The position numbers and the translations under genes were made by a program. This document shows, one piece after another, positions 1 to 8,115 of a stretch of DNA of 64,000 bases; position 1 is the first letter of the stretch; every line of letters starts with the position of its first letter. The notes beneath the pieces were generated by a model, which saw nothing but the letters and a program-made list of their open reading frames with translations, ran no database searches and was not told the DNA's origin. Origin of the DNA: an uncultured Collinsella sp. Lineage in GTDB: Bacteria; Actinomycetota; Coriobacteriia; Coriobacteriales; Coriobacteriaceae. The stretch is taken from positions 44,626 to 108,625 of the forward strand of contig CAUCLI010000006.1 of the NCBI GenBank assembly GCA_958443615.1, read 5' to 3'.

Positions 1-1
1 G

Positions 2-529
2 GCGCATAGCGTTCCCACCACGATCGAGACATATCGCGCCCTTTCCCGTGAGCTTCCCCACATCCCGCTGCATCTCGGCGTCACCGAGGCGGGTACCGTG
101 CAGCAGGGGACCATCAAGAGCGCCGTCGGCCTCGGCGTGCTGCTCGCTGAGGGCATCGGCGACACCATGCGCGTGAGCCTCACCGCGGACCCCGTGGAGG
201 AGCCACCGGTGTGCTGGGGCATCTTGCAGGCCCTCGGGCTTCGCCGTCGCGGCCCCGAGCTCGTGAGCTGCCCGACGTGCGGTCGCACGCAGGTAGATTT
301 GATCGGTTTGGCCGAAGAGGTGGGGGAGAGGCTCAAGGGGTGCACCAAGCCCATCTCGGTCGCCGTGATGGGCTGCGTGGTGAATGGCCCCGGCGAGGCG
401 AGCGATGCCGACGTGGGCGTTGCCTGCGGCCGGGGCATCGGCATGGTCTTCCGTCATGGCGAGGTCATCCGCAAGGTTCCCGAGGAGCAAATCGTGGATG
501 CGCTCATGGAGGAGATCGACAGGCTCTGA
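2..529 (+). CDS. ispG: 4-hydroxy-3-methylbut-2-enyl diphosphate synthase, C-terminal part
   Basis: Only the last 175 codons are present; the reading frame is already open at base 2. IspG (GcpE) is the cytosolic 4Fe-4S enzyme that makes HMBPP from MEcPP in the non-mevalonate isoprenoid pathway. The fragment carries the family's conserved stretches: LHLGVTEAGT, GLGVLLAEGIGDTMRVSLT, the cluster-binding SCPTCGR near residue 98 and MGCVVNGPGEA near residue 122. The gene ends with TGA, followed by a long hairpin before proS. The identification is secure; the N-terminal TIM-barrel half lies outside the window. Confidence 0.95.
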   Translation, partial: AHSVPTTIETYRALSRELPHIPLHLGVTEAGTVQQGTIKSAVGLGVLLAEGIGDTMRVSLTADPVEEPPVCWGILQALGLRRRGPELVSCPTCGRTQVDLIGLAEEVGERLKGCTKPISVAVMGCVVNGPGEASDADVGVACGRGIGMVFRHGEVIRKVPEEQIVDALMEEIDRL

Positions 530-540
530 TCAATCCCACC

Positions 541-625
541 GCTCCGGTCCAGACATAATTCCTTCAGGCGTTGTTCGCCTTCGGCATCACAAAAACGCCT
601 TGCGGAAATATGTCTGGACCGGAGC
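541..625. repeat. 85-bp imperfect palindrome between ispG and proS
   Basis: The outer arms, 541-557 and 609-625, are perfect 17-bp reverse complements (gctccggtccagacata and its complement). Pairing continues inward as TTCC/GGAA (559-562 with 604-607), AGGCGTT/AACGCCT (566-572 with 594-600) and a small GCC-TTC-GGC tip at 577-585. No U-tract follows, so it is not a standard terminator. It could be a MITE-like or REP-like element, or a structured 5' leader of proS. Confidence 0.6.
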
Positions 626-711
626 TGCGATTACTCTACAGTCAGACAAGATTCCCGCGCATTAGCTGGTATTATCGAAGCGTTTGACGCAATTGATATT
701 AGGAGGTCGCT

Positions 712-2439
712 GTGTCCAAGACCCGTGCGATGAAGATGTCCAATCTGTATGCCCCGACGCTCAAGGAGGACCCGTCGGAGGCCGAGCTCGCCAGCCATCG
801 CCTCATGCTGCGTGCGGGCATGATCCGCAAGCAGGCCGCGGGTCTCTACAGCTATTTGCCGCTCGCGTGGCGCTCCCTGCGCAAGATCGAGGACATCGTG
901 CGCGATGAGATGGACGCCGCCGGCGCCCAGGAGCTGCTCATGCCCATCATGGTCGACGCCCAGGTGTGGCGCGACTCCGGTCGTTACGACGTGTACGGCC
1001 CTGAGCTCATGCGCTTCGCCGACCGTCATGAGCGCGAGTTCGTGCTCGGCCCCACGCATGAGGAGACGGTCACCGATCTCATCAAGAACGAGCTCAAGAG
1101 CTATAAGCAGCTTCCCGTGATCCTGTATCAGATCCAGGATAAGTTCCGCGATGAGATGCGCCCCCGCTTCGGCCTTATGCGCGGCCGTGAGTTCATCATG
1201 AAGGACGGCTACTCCTTCAACGCCACGCAGGAGTCCCTGCAGGAGACCTACGACGACATGAAGCAGGCCTATGCGAACATCTGCGAGCGCTGCGGTCTCA
1301 AGGCCCTGCCCGTCGTGGCTGACTCCGGTCAGATCGGCGGCGACACCTCCGTCGAGTTCATGGCCCTCGCCGACGCCGGTGAGGCTGCGCTCGTGTACTG
1401 CGACGCTTGCGGCTACGCTGCGGACGACGAGGCCGCTTCCACCCAGGTCGCCGTTACCGAGGGTCCCGGCGACGGCACCCTGCAGAGGGTCCATACGCCC
1501 GGTATGGGTACGATCGCCGCCGTCGCCGAGTTCTTCGGATTCCCCGAGAACGGCACGCGCAAGTCCCTCGCCATCATCGACGCCCAGGGCAATCCCGTCG
1601 TCGCCATCGTCCCGGGCGATCACGAGCTCAACGATTGCAAGGCCGAGCACCTCTTCGGTGAGGGGTATCGCATGATGACCGATGAGGAGCTCGAGGGTTA
1701 CGGCCTTCATAAGGGATTCATCGGGCCGGTGAACCTGCCCGAGGGTATCCGCCTCGTTTGCGATGTCACCCTGCGCGATTCCAAGAAGTGGGCATGCGGT
1801 GCGAACGAGGTCGATTACCACTTCACCGGCGCCTGCCCCGGCCGCGACTTCGAGCCCGATGCGTGGGGGGACCTTATCACCGTCGTCGCGGGCGATCCCT
1901 GCCCGCACTGCGGCGCCCCGCTCGCCGGTGCCCGCGGCATCGAGGTGTCTCAGGTCTTCCAGCTCGGAACCAAGTATTCCGAGGCCATGGGCGCCACGTT
2001 CGCCGATGAGGATGGCGTCGAGAAGCCCTTCTTGATGGGTTGCTACGGTGTGGGCGTGTCCCGCACGCTCGCGGCTTCCGTCGAGCAGCATCACGACGAG
2101 CACGGCATCATCTGGCCCGTCTCCATCGCGCCGTACGAGGTTTCCGTCATGCCTCTCGACCCCACGATTCCTGAGTGTGCCGAGGTGTGCGATCGACTGA
2201 CCGCTGAGCTGTGCGATGCCGGCATCGAGGTTATCGTCGACGACCGCGACATCCGTCCCGGTGTCAAGTTCGCCGACAACGATCTTATGGGCTTCCCGTA
2301 CCAGATCGTGCTGGGTAAGCGCGGTCTCAAGAACGGCACGGTCGAGCTCAAGGACCGCGCCACGGGTGAGTGCGAGGATGTCGCCATCGATGAGGTCGCG
2401 AAGAAGGTCGCCGAGCTCGTGATCTCCCAGCGTCGTTAA
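712..2439 (+). CDS. proS: Prolyl-tRNA synthetase (bacterial type, with editing domain)
   Basis: Charges tRNA-Pro in the cytosol. The protein has 575 residues, the usual length for the bacterial form with the inserted editing domain. Class II signatures are visible: motif 2 around residue 146 (RDEMRPRFGLMRGREFIMKD) and motif 3 around residue 443 (GCYGVGVSRTLAA); the insertion domain lies roughly at 220-400 and the anticodon-binding domain at the C-terminus. The GTG at 712 is preceded by AGGAGG at 701-706, which fixes the start. It ends in a strong terminator. A long open frame on the opposite strand is a codon-bias shadow. Confidence 0.97.
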   Translation: MSKTRAMKMSNLYAPTLKEDPSEAELASHRLMLRAGMIRKQAAGLYSYLPLAWRSLRKIEDIVRDEMDAAGAQELLMPIMVDAQVWRDSGRYDVYGPELMRFADRHEREFVLGPTHEETVTDLIKNELKSYKQLPVILYQIQDKFRDEMRPRFGLMRGREFIMKDGYSFNATQESLQETYDDMKQAYANICERCGLKALPVVADSGQIGGDTSVEFMALADAGEAALVYCDACGYAADDEAASTQVAVTEGPGDGTLQRVHTPGMGTIAAVAEFFGFPENGTRKSLAIIDAQGNPVVAIVPGDHELNDCKAEHLFGEGYRMMTDEELEGYGLHKGFIGPVNLPEGIRLVCDVTLRDSKKWACGANEVDYHFTGACPGRDFEPDAWGDLITVVAGDPCPHCGAPLAGARGIEVSQVFQLGTKYSEAMGATFADEDGVEKPFLMGCYGVGVSRTLAASVEQHHDEHGIIWPVSIAPYEVSVMPLDPTIPECAEVCDRLTAELCDAGIEVIVDDRDIRPGVKFADNDLMGFPYQIVLGKRGLKNGTVELKDRATGECEDVAIDEVAKKVAELVISQRR

Positions 2440-2488
2440 AGGCTTTGCCCGCGACCGCCCCGCGCTGTCGCCGTTTGGAGTTTTTTCA

Positions 2489-2520
2489 GGGTGCGAAGGT
2501 GCGATCTTCGCACCCTTTTT
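2489..2520 (+). terminator. Rho-independent terminator of proS
   Basis: A perfect 10-bp stem, gggtgcgaag (2489-2498) with cttcgcaccc (2506-2515), is followed directly by TTTTT. Confidence 0.9.
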
Positions 2521-2672
2521 GATTTGAGGTGGAGCATGGGCTCCGCATTGTCAAAGTTCATGCCAGCAGCTCCTATCTGAATTCAATACAACTATCGATC
2601 TTGATTGAGAATGCGGCAGATTATTTTGAACGAATGAGGACCAGGACCGTCCACTCCAGCCGCATTTAACTC

Positions 2673-2823
2673 AAAGGGTCGCCTCTGGCGAATGTTTTGA
2701 TGATTTGGGACGGCCTGCATGATGAGCTCATTAAAATTTCCTGGGCTTTTGTCCTTTGTTTAATGAGTGGACCGCAGAAAAGGAGTCCAATGCATCGAAA
2801 ACGTTCGCCAGAGGCGACCCTTT
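2673..2823. repeat. 151-bp inverted-repeat element (MITE-like)
   Basis: The left arm 2673-2698 and right arm 2798-2823 are 26-bp inverted repeats with one mismatch (core GGGTCGCCTCTGGCGAA). Inside, CTCATTAAA (2727-2735) pairs perfectly with TTTAATGAG (2759-2767), with shorter pairings between. There is no gene inside and no clear target-site duplication. It fills most of the otherwise empty stretch between the proS terminator and the tRNA terminator; nothing else was seen in 2521-2852. Confidence 0.6.
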
Positions 2824-2852
2824 TGTTCTGACGCGAAATTTCAACGTACGTA

Positions 2853-2884
2853 AATAAAAAAGCCAGAGTATAAAACTCTGGCTT
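2853..2884 (-). terminator. Terminator of the tRNA-Ala pair
   Basis: On the minus strand a 10-bp stem (2875-2884 with 2860-2869, AAGCCAGAGT/ACTCTGGCTT) is followed by TTTTTATTT, directly downstream of the second tRNA. Confidence 0.85.
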
Positions 2885-2896
2885 AAACTTCATGGG

Positions 2897-2969
2897 TGGA
2901 GACGAGGGGGATCGAACCCCTGACCTCTTGACTGCCAGTCAAGCGCTCTCCCAGCTGAGCTACGCCCCC
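2897..2969 (-). tRNA. tRNA-Ala(GGC), no encoded CCA
   Basis: 73-nt cloverleaf: acceptor GGGGGCG/CGTCTCC with the alanine identity pair G3:U70, anticodon loop CTGGCAG (anticodon GGC), T-loop TTCGATC. The sequence after the discriminator A is CCC instead of CCA, so the CCA end must be added by tRNA nucleotidyltransferase. Downstream copy of a tandem pair. Confidence 0.93.
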
Positions 2970-2987
2970 ATGGAGAAAAAGAAGCAA

Positions 2988-3063
2988 TGGTGGAGACGAG
3001 GGGGATCGAACCCCTGACCTCTTGACTGCCAGTCAAGCGCTCTCCCAGCTGAGCTACGCCCCC
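2988..3063 (-). tRNA. tRNA-Ala(GGC) with encoded CCA
   Basis: Same 73-nt sequence as the copy at 2897-2969 (GGC anticodon, G3:U70), but with CCA encoded at 2988-2990. The two genes are 18 nt apart and share one promoter and one terminator. Confidence 0.95.
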
Positions 3064-3078
3064 TTGCAACGAAGAAGT

Positions 3079-3107
3079 ACTATACGGGAATTAGCTTTGT
3101 TGTGCAA
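3079..3107 (-). promoter_or_regulatory. Promoter of the tRNA-Ala operon
   Basis: On the minus strand TTGCAC (3102-3107) and TATAGT (3079-3084) are separated by exactly 17 nt, 15 nt upstream of the first tRNA base. Confidence 0.75.
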
Positions 3108-3352
3108 GGGCAAATTTGCGTCTTTTTGAGTTTGTGCAAAATTAAGCGTTGTCGAGGCTTCTGATCGCATCATGTTGGCGAAGATCCCGGCCGCACCATG
3201 CATGCAATCGACGCCGTAGGTGCGCAACATCGGATTTGCGCATGTATTCTCATTCAACAGTCCGTTCCCCGTTCTATTCTGTGAAGAAACCGTGTATGTG
3301 CGCTCATGTTGGGCGTTCGTTCCGTTATCTATGGCGAGAGGAGGTGATGCGT

Positions 3353-3880
3353 GTGACGCATCCGCAGCGCGGGCTGAATGCCGCAGAAGTTCGATCCCTT
3401 GTCGAGGAACACTACGATGACGTGTTTGCTTACTGCCGTCGGCACACCGATAGCGCGGACGAGGCTCAGGATGCCACGCAGGAGGTGTTCCTTCGGTTCA
3501 TGCGGGCGGCAAAGGGGTATCGCGATGCGGGGAAACCGTTGGCGTACCTGCTTACGATCGCCCGGAACGTTTGTGTCGACGTTGCTCGTGTTCGCGCGCG
3601 TGCGACTGAAGAGCTTCCCGCTGACGGGATGCTGGCGTCTTCGGAGCCGTTGGTCCCTGAGACCTTCGGGCCTGATGATGCGGCCGGCCTTCGCCATGCT
3701 CTCGCCTCGATGCCTTCTGGGGCGCGTGAAGTGCTTGAATTGCGGTTCGACCAAGAACTCACCTTTTCCGAGATCGCGATGGTGATGGGCATAAGCAGAT
3801 TTGCCTCGCGGAGAAGGCTTAATGCTGCGCTCAATGAACTTCGGAAGAAATTGGTGTCAAGAGAGGAGGGTGTGCTATGA
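3353..3880 (+). CDS. ECF-type RNA polymerase sigma factor
   Basis: 175 residues, the usual ECF length. A sigma-2 region covers about residues 8-80 (HYDDVFAYCRRHTDSADEAQ, then ATQEVFLRF) and a sigma-4 helix-turn-helix about 120-168 (LELRFDQELTFSEIAMVMGI). The GTG at 3353 lies 8 nt after AGGAGG (3339-3344); the in-frame ATG at 3347 is too close to that site. Its stop overlaps the start of the next gene (ATGA), so the two are translationally coupled. No classical anti-sigma gene is adjacent; the next membrane protein may play that part, but this is inference. It probably controls the ABC-2 exporter that follows. Confidence 0.85.
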   Translation: MTHPQRGLNAAEVRSLVEEHYDDVFAYCRRHTDSADEAQDATQEVFLRFMRAAKGYRDAGKPLAYLLTIARNVCVDVARVRARATEELPADGMLASSEPLVPETFGPDDAAGLRHALASMPSGAREVLELRFDQELTFSEIAMVMGISRFASRRRLNAALNELRKKLVSREEGVL

Positions 3881-4695
3881 AGGAGAAGCGGGGAAACGAG
3901 CTCGAGAGGCAGCTCTCTGCTCTGTATCGCTCTGATCGCAAGTCATTCTTGAGCGAACAGGGGTCAGTCGGTCGTGCTGAGTGCATCAAGGCCTGTTTAA
4001 GCGCCTGCGAGGTTGAACATTGCCTTGATAGTGATGTGATATCCCCACATATGCAATTACGGGGGTTTCTCTACTCCCAGGTTCGATTCACGCCTCGTGT
4101 GGTCTGGATTGCATTTGTGCTCATCGCGTTGCTGGCTGCTACGGCTGCCCGTGTTGAGGCGGAAGTCATGCTGAGCTCTCAGGTATTGTCTGCGAGCGGT
4201 GGCCTCATGGCACTCATTTGCCTTGTGAGTGTCACGCGCTCGAAACCCTTCGACATGGGCGAATTGGAGGCCGCTTGCCCGTTCAACGCGGTTTCTGTGG
4301 TTTTCGCACGTCTGCTGTTGATGGGTCTTGCGAGCGCCGCCGTCATCGCGCTGGGGTCCGTCGTGTCGGGACTTGAAGGCGTGGGAGCCGTGCGTGCGTT
4401 GCTGCTTATGGGCGCTCCGTACCTTATCGCCTGCGCAGGTGGTCTTATGTGCGCGCGACGCGTATCGAGTTCGGATGCGCGCGGGGCGGCCATCGCATGG
4501 GCCTCCGCCGTCACCGCGATGGGAGCCATGATCTTCTACGCTGCGCCTTCGGCTTATGAGCAGACGAGTACGTGGATTTGGGCTTTGAGCTGCGCTGCTT
4601 CTGGTGCATGGTTCTTCCATGAGATTCGCGCCTGGATTGAGTCATGCTCAACCGGATTTGTATCCGAGCCGCGAACAACAATCATTTGGCATTGA
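3877..4695 (+). CDS. Polytopic membrane protein linked to the ECF sigma factor
   Basis: 272 residues. The N-terminal 70 residues are hydrophilic with three Cys near 39-51 (KACLSACEVEHC). About six membrane helices follow, near residues 76-93, 103-121, 142-164, 173-192, 205-224 and 230-249. The start overlaps the sigma-factor stop by 4 nt (ATGA) and the ABC ATPase begins 65 nt downstream, so this is probably one operon. No family is recognised. It may be an anti-sigma/sensor or an exporter subunit; the Cys cluster is a guess at a metal or redox site. Confidence 0.7.
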   Translation: MKEKRGNELERQLSALYRSDRKSFLSEQGSVGRAECIKACLSACEVEHCLDSDVISPHMQLRGFLYSQVRFTPRVVWIAFVLIALLAATAARVEAEVMLSSQVLSASGGLMALICLVSVTRSKPFDMGELEAACPFNAVSVVFARLLLMGLASAAVIALGSVVSGLEGVGAVRALLLMGAPYLIACAGGLMCARRVSSSDARGAAIAWASAVTAMGAMIFYAAPSAYEQTSTWIWALSCAASGAWFFHEIRAWIESCSTGFVSEPRTTIIWH

Positions 4696-4744
4696 CAGTA
4701 CGCGCCCGACGCCGCAACCAATTTGCATATCACGGAGGATAATG

Positions 4745-4789
4745 ATGAAGGGAGCCCAAGATGGAGCTCGAACTCGACCGGCTGACTAA
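4745..4789 (+). CDS. Possible 14-residue peptide overlapping the ABC ATPase start
   Basis: The ATG at 4745 has GGAGG (4734-4738) six nt upstream and reads 14 codons to TAA at 4787-4789, running past the ATPase ATG at 4761 in another frame. The only good Shine-Dalgarno here belongs to this short frame, which suggests translational coupling to the ATPase. It may be no more than an accidental frame. Confidence 0.25.
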   Translation: MKGAQDGARTRPAD

Positions 4790-5732
4790 GCAGTATGGCC
4801 CTAAAATCGCCGTTGACCGCGTGAGCGCAACCTTGCGCCCTGGCGTCTACGGCCTGCTCGGCGCCAATGGCGCAGGCAAGACGACCATCATGCGTATGAT
4901 CTGCGGAATCCTGCGACCGTCTTCGGGTGAGATCCGCCTAGACGGGAAATCGATCTCAGACCTCGGTGGTGACTACCGGGCGCGCTTGGGGTACCTTCCG
5001 CAGGACTTCGGCTACTACCCGGAATTCACCGCCTTGGACTTTATGGAGTACATGGCGGCTCTTAAGGGCGTCGACGCACGCAAAGCGCATGCCCGATCGC
5101 TGCAGCTGCTCGACCGGGTGGGGCTTGCCGGCGAGGAGCGCCGCCGCATCCGCACGTTTTCCGGTGGCATGAAGCAGCGTCTCGGCATCGCTCAGGCGGT
5201 GCTTAACGACCCGGATGTGCTTGTCCTCGATGAGCCCACGGCCGGTCTCGACCCCAAGGAGCGCGTGCGCTTCCGCAACCTCATCGCTGGATTTGCCGCG
5301 GACAAGATCGTCTTGCTCTCCACACATATCGTTTCGGACGTGGAGTATATCGCCGACAGCATTCTCATGATGCGCGACGGCTCCTTCATTATGCAAGGGA
5401 GTCCCGCTGAGGTCGTACGTGGCGTGGAGGGCATGGTCTGGGAGGCTCGCGTCTCCGTCCGCGACGCCGATGCGCTGGCTTCTCGGGTGCCCGTGGTGAA
5501 CGTGCACCACGACGGCGACGGCACGGCAACGGTGCGGTTCCTCTCGGCGGAACCGCCTGCCATCGATTTCGCCGCCGCTTCCGTCACGCCTACGCTTGAG
5601 GACTTGTATCTGCACGTATTCGACGAGAGCGGTTCCGAGCTCGCCGGTGCCGTCACGCTCGACGCCGCGAATGGTGGAGGGAGCCCCCAGCGTCGGCGTG
5701 GGGCTCATTTTGGAGGTGGGCATCATGCGTAG
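4761..5732 (+). CDS. ABC-2 type exporter, ATP-binding subunit
   Basis: 323 residues. Walker A GANGAGKTT near residue 34, signature FSGGMKQRLGIAQ near 133, Walker B VLVLDEPTAGLD near 153, H-loop STHIVSD near 187. The C-terminal ~95 residues are a non-conserved extension, as in bacitracin/lantibiotic-type export ATPases. It partners the permease whose ATG overlaps its end by 8 nt. It sits downstream of an ECF sigma factor and a membrane protein, which suggests stress-induced export; the substrate cannot be told. Confidence 0.9.
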   Translation: MELELDRLTKQYGPKIAVDRVSATLRPGVYGLLGANGAGKTTIMRMICGILRPSSGEIRLDGKSISDLGGDYRARLGYLPQDFGYYPEFTALDFMEYMAALKGVDARKAHARSLQLLDRVGLAGEERRRIRTFSGGMKQRLGIAQAVLNDPDVLVLDEPTAGLDPKERVRFRNLIAGFAADKIVLLSTHIVSDVEYIADSILMMRDGSFIMQGSPAEVVRGVEGMVWEARVSVRDADALASRVPVVNVHHDGDGTATVRFLSAEPPAIDFAAASVTPTLEDLYLHVFDESGSELAGAVTLDAANGGGSPQRRRGAHFGGGHHA

Positions 5733-6990
5733 CCTTATCAAGTTCGAACTCAAGAAGATGCTCACCCGTCGCGTGGCCATCGTGGCGAACGTCGGTGCGC
5801 TCATCATGCTCCTCGCCGTCATGGCGCTCAACGTGATGCAGACCCAGACGGAGCGCAACATTGGGGAGATTCTATCTGGCCCCGCCGCCATCGCGCACCG
5901 CCGCGAGGTGGCCGAGGCGCGCGCGGGCGACCTCACCCCCGAGCGCGTGGCGGCCGACATCGCCCATTACCAGGAGATCGCCTACGAGAAGCTCGACCCC
6001 GAGGAGCTCGCGGAGATGTCCTCGATGTCGGCTTGGGAGGCTGCCATGGACGCCTACGACAACGACAGGATGGTCGAGCTGAACGACCCGTACTACCGCA
6101 CGATTCTCAAGCCATGGGCGGTCGATGGCCAGCAGGTGTACCAATTTGCGTCCCGCGTCACCCCCGAGATGGCGCTCGACTTCTACGGCGCCCTGGCGGC
6201 CAACCTGCAAGACTCCCTCGACGAGGGCATGGGAGGGGAGTGGGTGTACTCGCCCGCCGAGCGCGCGTACTGGACCGAGATGGAGGCAGGCGTGGCCGAT
6301 CCTCTGTCATACGGATGGTCCGGCGGCTGGGACAACATCCTCGACTGTGGTGCTTTCCTTGTGTTCGCCATCTTCGCGGTGTGCGTCACGGTGACGCCGA
6401 TGTTCGCCTCCGAGTATCGCGACGGTACCGATGCCGTGCTCCTCGCGGCTCGATACGGGCGTGGCAGGCTCGTTGCCGCGAAGCTCATCGCCGCGGTCCT
6501 ATATGCCACGGTCATGTTTGCGTTTGGCATTGCGATCATATGCGGGGTGTCTCTGGTCTTCTACGGCGCCGGCGGCGCGGGCCTGCCCATACAGAACTAC
6601 GCGCTCGGTTCGCCGTATTCACTTACGATGTGGCAGGCTGCAGCCGTATATGTCGGAGTGTTCTACCTCGTCATGCTCGGCATGCTCGCACTCACGCTCG
6701 CGCTTTCCGCGCTGACCTCATCCACGCTCGCCATCATCGTGACCGACGTCGTGATCCTGTTTGTGAGCGGCTTGCTCCCGTCGGCCGGCGTCGGGGTGCT
6801 GCGCCACATCCTCACGCTGTTCCCCATGGGGCTGCAGTCGCCGTTCGACATGTTCGCCGCGCTGTTCTCCTATCCGGTAGGGCCGGTCGTGCTCGACCTC
6901 ATCGGCATGGCGTCTTTTGTGTATTGTGCCTTGCTGATGGTTGGCGTTCCTGTGGCCTGGCGGACCTGGTGTCGTCATCAAGTTGCGTGA
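5725..6990 (+). CDS. ABC-2 type exporter, permease subunit
   Basis: 421 residues. One membrane helix at about 15-40, then a long extracytoplasmic region to about 205, then five or six helices to the C-terminus. This is the topology of ABC-2 membrane proteins with an outer loop between TM1 and TM2. The start at 5725 follows GGAGGTGG (5712-5719), and the gene overlaps the ATPase stop by 8 nt. It ends before a terminator hairpin at 7083, closing the sigma/membrane/ABC operon. Substrate unknown. Confidence 0.85.
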   Translation: MRSLIKFELKKMLTRRVAIVANVGALIMLLAVMALNVMQTQTERNIGEILSGPAAIAHRREVAEARAGDLTPERVAADIAHYQEIAYEKLDPEELAEMSSMSAWEAAMDAYDNDRMVELNDPYYRTILKPWAVDGQQVYQFASRVTPEMALDFYGALAANLQDSLDEGMGGEWVYSPAERAYWTEMEAGVADPLSYGWSGGWDNILDCGAFLVFAIFAVCVTVTPMFASEYRDGTDAVLLAARYGRGRLVAAKLIAAVLYATVMFAFGIAIICGVSLVFYGAGGAGLPIQNYALGSPYSLTMWQAAAVYVGVFYLVMLGMLALTLALSALTSSTLAIIVTDVVILFVSGLLPSAGVGVLRHILTLFPMGLQSPFDMFAALFSYPVGPVVLDLIGMASFVYCALLMVGVPVAWRTWCRHQVA

Positions 6991-7082
6991 CAATCTGAAT
7001 CTCTGTAACGACGGGTTATAGCTTTGGGGAGATTTGCAGGTAGCGGGGGTTGAAGCGAGATACTGCACAAGACGCTGAGAAG

Positions 7083-7120
7083 CACCCGTGCCGTCACGTC
7101 TGATGGTACGGGTGTTATTT
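7083..7120 (+). terminator. Terminator of the ABC-2 operon
   Basis: Stem cacccgtgcc (7083-7092) with ggtacgggtg (7105-7114), one wobble pair, followed by TTATTT. Confidence 0.7.
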
Positions 7121-7130
7121 CTCGATTTCG

Positions 7131-7247
7131 CTATTCTGCTTTGGCTTGGTAGCCCTCGCCCCATGTCCACATCGCGTCGATGATGTGCGGGTCGCGCATG
7201 ATAGGCGGCCGCCATTGCGACCCGATGAGCTGTACGCGGGTCCTCAT
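7131..7247 (-). pseudogene. C-terminal gene remnant, product unrecognised
   Basis: A 38-codon minus-strand frame from ATG 7247 to TAG 7131 reads convincingly like the tail of a protein (MRDPHIIDAMWTWGEGYQAK), but it has no ribosome-binding site and no extension upstream. It is probably the decayed end of a deleted gene. The rest of 7250-7713 is AT-richer and holds no convincing gene; a tandem 22-bp near-repeat (GATGCGATAnTCCCAnATAAGT) lies near 7570-7613. Confidence 0.3.
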
Positions 7248-7713
7248 GGGACAAGAGGGAGTTCGACAAGCCTGTTCGACGCATCATTTTTGAATTCGGC
7301 GCGGGGAGTTGCCGCAAAAATCCCTCAGAGTAAATTGCGACAACACAAGGTGTCTATGATTGTCGATTCTCACTTACTATTATCTGCGGTTATGTTGTTG
7401 GGTAGTAGGCGATAAGCTGTCCAAACAGAAATGCATTTACTTCAAGGGAATATTTCAGCACCGGTTCATCTACGGTTTGTGCGAAGCGCCCAGAATCGCG
7501 CTGACTGCTGCGTCGGAGCTGGTGGATGGATGCCGGCAAAGGTGGCAATTCTCCTTTTGCAATGAGCTGATGCGATATTCCCATATAAGTGATGCGATAG
7601 TCCCAGATAAGTAAAACGATCATGCGGTTCAACCCTAACTTCGATGGTGAAATCGTGCCGTATCAACGTGTGATACTCTGATGCAACGGAAGCCCGGCGA
7701 ACGGGGAGGGGCG

Positions 7714-8082
7714 ATGGTGCGGCTGTACATTTCCAAGCTCGATAAGGATATGCGCGAGCGGATCGAGACCGCCCGCTACACGGAGATGGAGCTCGAGGGA
7801 ATCCGCGGTATCCTGCAGCGCACCATCGACGCGCGCAGGAAGGCGGCTTACGGTGTGATTGTGTTGTTCATCGCGATTGACGCCTTCGCGCTGTGGGCGG
7901 AGGTGTTCGCCAACCCCAACCCGTCGGCGGAGGGCTTCATGATCTCTATGGGCGCGCTAATCGCCATCGAGGTGTTTACCTGGTGGTTCGTGTGGGAGCT
8001 CCAGATCGGCATCCTCAGGCGTGGCTTCAACCGCGCCGCCGAGCGCGGCTATCCCCAGCTGATGCATTGCCGCCTGCGGTGA
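7714..8082 (+). CDS. Small two-helix membrane protein, paralogue of the 37962 gene
   Basis: 122 residues. An amphipathic N-terminus (LYISKLDKDMRERIETARYT), a charged helix, two membrane helices near residues 50-68 and 78-97, and a basic tail ending in FNRAAERGYPQLMHCRLR. It aligns along its full length with the protein at 37962-38300 (TEMELEGIRGILQR matches SEMEIEGLRCQLRR; ERGYPQLMHCRLR matches LRGYPGFNHLRL). The ATG at 7714 follows GGGAGGGG. No known domain is recognised. It stands alone between decayed regions. Confidence 0.65.
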   Translation: MVRLYISKLDKDMRERIETARYTEMELEGIRGILQRTIDARRKAAYGVIVLFIAIDAFALWAEVFANPNPSAEGFMISMGALIAIEVFTWWFVWELQIGILRRGFNRAAERGYPQLMHCRLR

Positions 8083-8115
8083 TATGTCTACTGTACGTTG
8101 TCGAGCGGGGCATGT

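Noticed and set aside
631..2103. 490-codon minus-strand open frame opposite proS
   Set aside because: Antisense shadow of a GC-rich gene; no ribosome-binding site and no protein-like domain order, while the plus strand encodes a complete ProS.
7390..7666. Two overlapping minus-strand frames of 66 and 80 codons
   Set aside because: Both contain a tandem repeat and no recognisable motif, and the sequence is surrounded by decayed DNA; could be remnants but not supportable as genes.
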